Below are positions 23,292 to 27,363 of a stretch of 27,363 nt of DNA, piece after piece (position 1 is the first letter of the stretch; every line of letters starts with the position of its first letter). The position numbers were made by a program, and so were the translations under genes. Below the pieces are notes generated by a model. That model worked only from the letters and a program-made list of their open reading frames with translations. It was not told where the DNA came from and did not search any database. Origin of the DNA: Candidatus Poribacteria bacterium (lineage in GTDB: Bacteria; Abyssobacteria; SURF-5); NCBI GenBank assembly GCA_016215705.1, contig JACRIR010000170.1, positions 1 through 27,363 on the forward strand, written 5' to 3'.

Positions 23292-24296
23292 CTACGCAAC
23301 TGACAACTTCCTGAGAATCTCCTCGGCTTCATTCATAATATCATCAACGATGTCCGCCACGCTCTTAACATCATGGATCAGCGCCGACGACTGCCCTGCA
23401 GCGCACGAGCCCAGATCGATCTTGCCGTGCAAGCGAGCAAGCTCAAATGCATTGTCGCCAAGCTCTTCGCTGATTTTCATAAGTTGCAGCGGAAATGGCT
23501 CAATCTCGGCCTCGCGGCTCTCCCACGCGGCAGTAGTGGCATTCTTGATCACACGACACGGTTTGCCCGTAAAACAGCGCGAACGGACTGTGGCCTCGTC
23601 GTCGATTTCTACGATTTTGTTCTTATAGTTCATGTGAGCAAAGGCCTCCTTGCTCGCAACGAACCGGGTGCCGATCCAAACGCCGATTGCGCCAAACGCA
23701 AGCGCAGCCACGAGCCCGCGCCCATCCGCGATCCCTCCCGCTGCTACCACCGGCTGATTGATCACGTCGCACACCGCAGGAACGAGCGTAAACGTGCCCA
23801 CTCGTCCGGTATGCCCGCCGCCGTCGTATCCTTGTGCGACTACAATATCGACTCCGCCCGCTGCGACTCGCTTTGCGTTCTTAGTGTTCCCGACGACCGC
23901 GATGACCTTGATGCCGAGTTCGTGCGCTTGAGGCACTACCGGCGCAGGATTTCCCAGCCCCGACGCGAGCACGGGAACCCTCTCCTTAAAAACGCTGTCA
24001 ATCTGCTCCCTGACATCATCCGTGAATTCCTCTATCCTGGGGTCAGAAGACGGCTTGCCATAGGTGGCGAACAGGATATCGACACCAAACGGCTTGTCCG
24101 TCATGTCCTTAACTTTGCGAATCTCCTCTCGAAGCTGGTCAAGCGTCAGAGAAGCCGCCCCGATAACTCCAAGCGCACCCGCATTGGAAGCAGCCGCCAC
24201 AAGGTCCGCCCTTGCCACGAAACCCATGCCCGCCTGTAGAATGGGTTTCTCGATACCCAGCAGTTCACACAACTGAGTCTTCAAAACGGGATGCAT
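23292..24296 (-). CDS. NAD(P)H-dependent FMN oxidoreductase, NPD/nitronate monooxygenase-like family
   Basis: A 334-residue TIM-barrel flavoprotein of the 2-nitropropane dioxygenase-like group, which also includes FabK-type enoyl reductases. Visible motifs are KPILQAGMGFVARADLVAAASNAG at the N-terminus, VVAQGYDGGGHTGRVGTFTLVP (FMN phosphate and catalytic His region) and AAGGIADGRGLVAALAFGAIGVWIGTRF. Members in acyl-CoA clusters are often misnamed; true nitronate activity is not implied. It may reduce or oxidise an enoyl-CoA intermediate. ATG at 24296 is set by a perfect AGGAGG 6 bases upstream; a TTG at 24314 lies ahead of that site. The C-terminus keeps a short Leu/Glu-rich helix. Confidence 0.87.
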   Translation of the reverse strand: MHPVLKTQLCELLGIEKPILQAGMGFVARADLVAAASNAGALGVIGAASLTLDQLREEIRKVKDMTDKPFGVDILFATYGKPSSDPRIEEFTDDVREQIDSVFKERVPVLASGLGNPAPVVPQAHELGIKVIAVVGNTKNAKRVAAGGVDIVVAQGYDGGGHTGRVGTFTLVPAVCDVINQPVVAAGGIADGRGLVAALAFGAIGVWIGTRFVASKEAFAHMNYKNKIVEIDDEATVRSRCFTGKPCRVIKNATTAAWESREAEIEPFPLQLMKISEELGDNAFELARLHGKIDLGSCAAGQSSALIHDVKSVADIVDDIMNEAEEILRKLSVA

Positions 24297-24387
24297 TCTT
24301 AGCCTCCTTGACAATGAATTTCAATGATTTTCAACCACGGGGAACACAACGCGGCACAGCCGCAACCCAACAAAAACAACGGGAATC

Positions 24388-24460
24388 GGGCGCGATGAAT
24401 CGCGCCCCTACGAGGATGTCCCGATTTGTTCCTGTAGGGGCGCAATTCATTGCGCCCATG
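24388..24460. repeat. Head-to-head pair of GTAGGGGCG-family repeats
   Basis: GGGCGCGATGAATCGCGCCCCTAC (24388-24411, itself palindromic) is followed 22 bp later by GTAGGGGCGCAATTCATTGCGCCC in the opposite orientation (24434-24457). Together they can form two small hairpins or one long one. Confidence 0.8.
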
Positions 24461-24553
24461 CGATTTCCACATAAGGGATTCCAAGAATCACGACAAGAAT
24501 TCACGATTCTGATATTGAGTAGTACAGCGCGGCGTGGCCGCAACCAAACGAAC

Positions 24554-24588
24554 TGTCATTGCGAGGAGCGAAGCGACGAAGCAATCTC
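24554..24588. repeat. CATTGCGAGGAGCGAAGCGACGAAGCAATC palindromic-type repeat
   Basis: TGTCATTGCGAGGAGCGAAG followed by CGACGAAGCAATCTC. ATTGC and GCAAT arms enclose purine-rich GA/GC units. I recall near-identical elements dispersed in many unrelated bacterial genomes; only one copy is in this window. Confidence 0.6.
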
Positions 24589-24722
24589 AATATATTCCAG
24601 GGACTGTCTTCTCTCGTCGCACGGGTATATTCTCTCTTTCATCATTCATCACTCATCATTCCCTACCAGTCCTTTTTCACCCTTCACCCTTCACTCTTCA
24701 TTCGATCTTTGACCTCCGACTA

Positions 24723-25514
24723 TTATCTCCCCCTGAACTCCGGCTTTCGACGCTGGATGAAAGCCATCAGGCCTTCCATTAAATCCTCGCTTGTGAGACA
24801 CCGGACCATGTGCTCGCGAAGATCGTTGTGCTCGATGTCCTGCTCGTAGGCGAGACAGCGTCCCAGCGTCTTCTTCATTCCCTCGAGCGAAAGAGGAGCA
24901 TTCCCCGCGATCTCTTCCGCAAGCTGCCGAACACGTGTCTCAAGTTCGGCCAGTGGCGCCACTTCTTTCACCATTCCCATCTGTTTCGCTTCCGCTGCTG
25001 CTACCATTCTTCCCGTCAAAAGCATATCGCGCGCATTGGTGATTCCAACCGCGTTCACCAGCCGCTGCGCCAGCGGAAATGGAACAAGAAGCCCTATCTT
25101 TGCCAGCGGCATCGCGAAACGAGCCGTATCGGCCGCGACTATAATGTCGCAATGGAGCGCAAGCTCGCAGCCGCCTGCGACGGCGTATCCGTTCACCATG
25201 CCGATAACCGGATAGCGGAACTCGGTAATGCTCTTCATGGCCTCCTCGATGCCGATTCCTTCCCACGCATGAGGATCGGTTATCGACTTCCCGCTCGACG
25301 CCAACTCGGCAAGGTCGATTCCCGAGGAAAACGACTTCTCGCCCGCCCCTCTGATTATCGCCACCCGCACGTCCTCTTCCTGGCTCAACCCGCGCATGAG
25401 AGCCGTGAATTCCTTCCACATGGCAAGACTGAACGAATTTCGGCTCTCAGGTCGGTTAATAGTAATCGTACACGTGCGCCCTTGCTTCTCGACTATGAAA
25501 TTCTCGCTGGCCAT
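24723..25514 (-). CDS. Enoyl-CoA hydratase/isomerase family protein (crotonase 2)
   Basis: A 263-residue crotonase. The oxyanion segments are SFSSGIDLAELAS (about 61-73) and GYAVAGGCELALHCD (about 109-123). The first catalytic glutamate of enoyl-CoA hydratase is present (E118 in CEL), but the second is missing: PEI is replaced by PLA (L137). This is the opposite of crotonase 1, so the two proteins are probably not redundant; each may catalyse a hydration, dehydration, isomerisation or hydrolysis needing a single Glu. The C-terminal YEQDIEHNDLREHMVRCLTSEDLMEGLMAF is a standard trimerisation tail. ATG at 25514 gives the family length; the frame is open for 28 more codons, but that part is repeat text. 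It is the second gene after tetR. Confidence 0.9.
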   Translation of the reverse strand: MASENFIVEKQGRTCTITINRPESRNSFSLAMWKEFTALMRGLSQEEDVRVAIIRGAGEKSFSSGIDLAELASSGKSITDPHAWEGIGIEEAMKSITEFRYPVIGMVNGYAVAGGCELALHCDIIVAADTARFAMPLAKIGLLVPFPLAQRLVNAVGITNARDMLLTGRMVAAAEAKQMGMVKEVAPLAELETRVRQLAEEIAGNAPLSLEGMKKTLGRCLAYEQDIEHNDLREHMVRCLTSEDLMEGLMAFIQRRKPEFRGR

Positions 25515-25597
25515 CTGTACCCCCAGAACTGATTCGTAATGATTCGCCCTATTCGTGACATCGGTGATCCCAGCTTCTTCACTCCCATTCGGGCGCA

Positions 25598-25655
25598 ATT
25601 CGTCTCGCGCCTTGCGCGATTCGTGAAATTCGTGTTCCCATAGTTCCTTCTTCTT
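25598..25655 (+). repeat. ATTCGTCTCGCGCC direct repeat, copy 1
   Basis: 58 bp matching 26953-27010 with four differences by eye; the first 26 bases are identical. It ends at the tetR stop codon, in the spacer before crotonase 2. The shared unit has CGCGCC/GGCGCG-type symmetry and a TTCTTCT tail. Confidence 0.8.
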
Positions 25656-26354
25656 TTACTGTTCCACACGCACTTTGAATTTGGTGTCCTCAAGAAGAAA
25701 TGAAAGCCAATTCGCATTGAGGACAGCGAGACCCCGCGCGGCTTCATCGAGATTCGTGAGCCGGCCATCCAGAAGCGCCTCGGCAACCGCAAAAGTCTCG
25801 GCCATCATGATCTCCGCGAAAAACGGAGTTTGTTTGAGGACTTTCGCAGGAGCCCTCAATTTCCGGGCAAATTTGTGGAGAGCCGACGCGAACTCCGCCC
25901 GCGTCTCCGCCCAGACGGCCCCTACTTCGCGGCCAACCAACGTCGTCGGGTCTCGACGATATCTCAGCACAAGCTCCGTGCCTAACGGGTCGGCCAGCAG
26001 AGTATTCAGGCTTTCCCGATACGCCAACGCTCTTGCTTCGATCAAATTGCCCTGAACAACGGCATCCGGTGTGACACGGCTCAAGACCTTGCGCATAGCG
26101 GCGCGCATCGCCTTGCCCCGCTCTGTTATTGCAGTGGTCAGGAGATGCTCGATATTCTCGAAGTAGGCATAAAAGGTAGGCTGGGCCAACCCGATGCGAG
26201 AACTGACATTGGCAGTAGTCAGCTCCGCAAGCCCCTGCTTGATCAGCACCTCCAGCGCCGTCTGGATCAGCCTGTGGCGATTCTCTTCCTTCCGCTGGGC
26301 GCGCACCCCAAGGTTCTGCCTCTCACCCACCTGATTCACCATCTCGTTTCCCAT
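25656..26354 (-). CDS. TetR-family transcriptional regulator
   Basis: A 232-residue one-component regulator. The N-terminal helix-turn-helix domain (about 20-68) reads RHRLIQTALEVLIKQG, then TTANVSSRIGLAQPTFYAYFENIEHLL, with YAYF matching the TetR consensus YxYF. The C-terminal ligand-binding domain is unassigned. It is the promoter-proximal gene of the catabolic run and is preceded by a consensus promoter overlapped by a 22-bp palindrome (26454-26475), so it probably represses itself and the following genes until a pathway CoA ester or acid is bound. The start is ATG at 26354 with AGGGAAG upstream; TTG at 26357 and ATG at 26342 are alternatives. Confidence 0.93.
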   Translation of the reverse strand: MGNEMVNQVGERQNLGVRAQRKEENRHRLIQTALEVLIKQGLAELTTANVSSRIGLAQPTFYAYFENIEHLLTTAITERGKAMRAAMRKVLSRVTPDAVVQGNLIEARALAYRESLNTLLADPLGTELVLRYRRDPTTLVGREVGAVWAETRAEFASALHKFARKLRAPAKVLKQTPFFAEIMMAETFAVAEALLDGRLTNLDEAARGLAVLNANWLSFLLEDTKFKVRVEQ

Positions 26355-26406
26355 CAATGCTTCCCTTCCGTGCGCCTCACGCGGCCCCCTTTCGCCTCTT
26401 TCTCTT

Positions 26407-26430
26407 GTAGGGCCGAATTCATTCGGCCAT
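26407..26430 (+). repeat. GTAGGGCCG-family repeat in the tetR leader
   Basis: GTAGGGCCGAATTCATTCGG followed by CCAT is a perfect GGCCGAAT/ATTCGGCC hairpin with a TC loop. It lies between the predicted promoter and the tetR start, so it would be in the 5' untranslated mRNA. Related to 44-70. Confidence 0.7.
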
Positions 26431-26453
26431 CCCCCCCGTATGATGGACTTTCA

Positions 26454-26475
26454 TCAATACCAATATCGGTATTGA
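26454..26475. promoter_or_regulatory. 22-bp palindrome, probable TetR operator
   Basis: TCAATACC-AATATC-GGTATTGA has exact 8-bp arms, and 10 of 11 base pairs match over the full 22 bp. It begins at the last base of the -10 box and covers the expected start site on the minus strand. Length and symmetry suit a TetR dimer. I saw no second copy in the window. Confidence 0.72.
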
Positions 26476-26503
26476 TTATATCGCGCGCCATAACCCCTGT
26501 CAA
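26475..26503 (-). promoter_or_regulatory. Consensus sigma-70 promoter of tetR and the catabolic cluster
   Basis: On the minus strand, TTGACA (26503-26498), 17 bp, then TATAAT (26480-26475). Both hexamers and the spacing are exact consensus. Transcription would start near 26468, inside the palindrome, about 115 bp before the tetR ATG. A strong promoter paired with an operator suggests tight repression and strong induction. Confidence 0.85.
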
Positions 26504-27363
26504 GATACGCCTCCGACCTTAATCGGGAATCCTCAATCTAAAACCAGCAGACTCCTGACTGATCCTTTTCCTTTCACTCTTCACGCCTCCCACTTCATTG
26601 TTCCCCTTTCACCGTTCCCCTCCTGGCCTTTGCGTCCTTGTGGTGAATTCTTCGACGTTTCTTTTTCTTGCTATTCTTCTCTAATACCTCGGTGCGCTCT
26701 GTCGCTCACGCAGTTTTATGGCTTCCCCCGTGACTCCCCGAGTTCCCCGTGGTTGTGGCTTTGCCGCACTCTGGACTCCGAGCCTCTCACTACTCCCCTT
26801 GTGCTCTTTGTTGGTTTGCGGTCCGACCCCTCTTCTTTTTCACTCATCATTCATCACTCATCATTCGTTGTCGCTTCCCTTTCCCCCTTCACTCTTCCCA
26901 CTTCCCCCATCTTCCGTTTCCCTTTTTCCCCCCAAGAATTCCTATTCGTGCGATTCGTCTCGCGCCTTGCGCGATTCGCGACATTCGTGTTCCCAGAGTT
27001 TCTTCTTCTTTTTTGTTTCTTCTTCTTTTTGATTGCTGCTCCGCGCCCTCTGCGTCCTCTGCGGTGAGCGATTCTTCTTCTGAAAAAAAAAGACCCTGCA
27101 ATCCGCAATTATGATGTCCGCGTTCGCCGGCGGTTCGCACGGCTTCTTCTTTTGTTCAATCCGCAATCCGCAATCATGATGTCCGCGTTTATCCGCCGGT
27201 CCCATTCATCACTCATCATCCCCCTTCGTTCCCCTTTCGCCTTTCGCCTTGCTCCTTTCGCCTATTCCTCCCCTCCTTCCTTCGTCCTTCATCACTCATC
27301 ATTGTCCTTTCAATCCGCAATCCTCATCCGGAATCCGGCGACAAATTGACGAAGCGAGATAGA
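26504..27363. other. 860-bp gene-free, pyrimidine-rich repeat tract
   Basis: No gene seen. The plus strand is strongly C/T-rich. It holds CATTCATCACTCATCATT units (26838-26868, 27205-27222, 27286-27303), CAATCCGCAAT...ATGATGTCCGCGTT units (about 27098-27127 and 27167-27190), CTTTGCGTCCTTGTGGTGAA text (26627-26645), direct-repeat copy 2 (26953-27010) and a run of A at 27083-27090. Minus-strand frames over it are Lys/Arg/Glu-rich low complexity and start in repeat text. Confidence 0.75.
26953..27010 (+). repeat. ATTCGTCTCGCGCC direct repeat, copy 2
   Basis: 58 bp with four differences from 25598-25655, in the same orientation. The two copies bracket the tetR gene and its promoter. Confidence 0.8.

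Larger units (their letters stand above)
24297..24722. other. 426-bp repeat cluster between crotonase 2 and the oxidoreductase
   Basis: No gene seen. It holds an inverted pair of GTAGGGGCG repeats (24388-24460), a CATTGCGAGG palindromic repeat (24554-24588), GCGGCACAGCCGCAACC text and TTCATCACTCATCATT reiterations (24639-24664). The short frames through it are low complexity. Confidence 0.7.

Noticed and set aside
23373-24239. 288-codon plus-strand frame inside the flavin oxidoreductase gene
   Set aside because: The minus-strand frame has a clear flavoprotein family match and an AGGAGG site. The plus frame is Arg/His-rich and has no motif.
26854-27205. Lys/Arg/Glu-rich minus-strand frames near the window end
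   Set aside because: They translate dispersed repeats (TTCTTC runs and ATTCGTG units). The same peptide-like text recurs at 25493-25792 because of a direct repeat, not because of protein conservation.
20616-27363. CRISPR array in the repeat-rich spacers
   Set aside because: Repeats are degenerate and irregularly spaced, there are no unique equal-length spacers, and there are no cas genes.

Overview
The window looks like chromosomal DNA of a Gram-negative bacterium. It encodes an outer-membrane efflux channel, an RND tripartite pump and an outer-membrane beta-barrel, with moderately high GC content and standard Shine-Dalgarno sites. The spacers are unusually rich in dispersed repeats of several families. 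Repeats of this general style are common in Desulfobacterota and in candidate phyla assembled from environmental DNA, but the sequence alone does not fix the taxonomy. There are no rRNA or tRNA genes, no CRISPR array and no transposase gene.

Region 1 (about 1-6100, plus strand) is a tripartite efflux operon: TolC-like channel, HlyD/AcrA-like adaptor and RND permease. Region 2 (about 6100-10200, plus strand) looks like a zinc or other divalent-metal uptake locus. It holds a small membrane protein with a His/CxxC cluster, an outer-membrane barrel protein, a metal-binding ABC lipoprotein/periplasmic protein and an ABC-3 family permease. No ATPase gene is present. Hairpin-forming repeats sit between these genes.

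Region 3 (about 10300-26500, minus strand) is a thirteen-gene run all read in one direction. In transcription order it holds: a TetR regulator, a crotonase, an NPD-type FMN oxidoreductase, an acyl-CoA synthetase, two acyl-CoA carboxylase carboxyltransferase subunits (CT2 then CT1), a beta-keto acid cleavage enzyme (BKACE), a second crotonase, a free-standing biotin carrier protein, a biotin carboxylase, a BioF2/FemAB-like acyltransferase, a TIGR03084-type DinB/MDMPI-like protein and a tandem-GNAT protein. The tetR gene has a consensus-perfect sigma-70 promoter with a 22-bp palindrome over the probable start site. The gene set suggests a substrate-inducible route in which an organic acid is activated to its CoA ester, carboxylated, hydrated and cleaved. 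The logic resembles leucine/isovalerate (Liu) or acyclic-terpene (Atu) degradation, but the end reaction is BKACE rather than an HMG-CoA-lyase type enzyme. The substrate cannot be read from the sequence.

The most notable signal is in the two carboxyltransferase subunits. Each has lost the glycine-rich motif that the other keeps: CT1 keeps the N-domain acyl-CoA motif and CT2 keeps the C-domain biotin motif. This predicts an obligate hetero-oligomer. The CT2 gene is also flanked by 78-bp inverted repeats. Region 4 (about 26500-27363) has no gene I can support and is filled with strand-biased, pyrimidine-rich repeat text.
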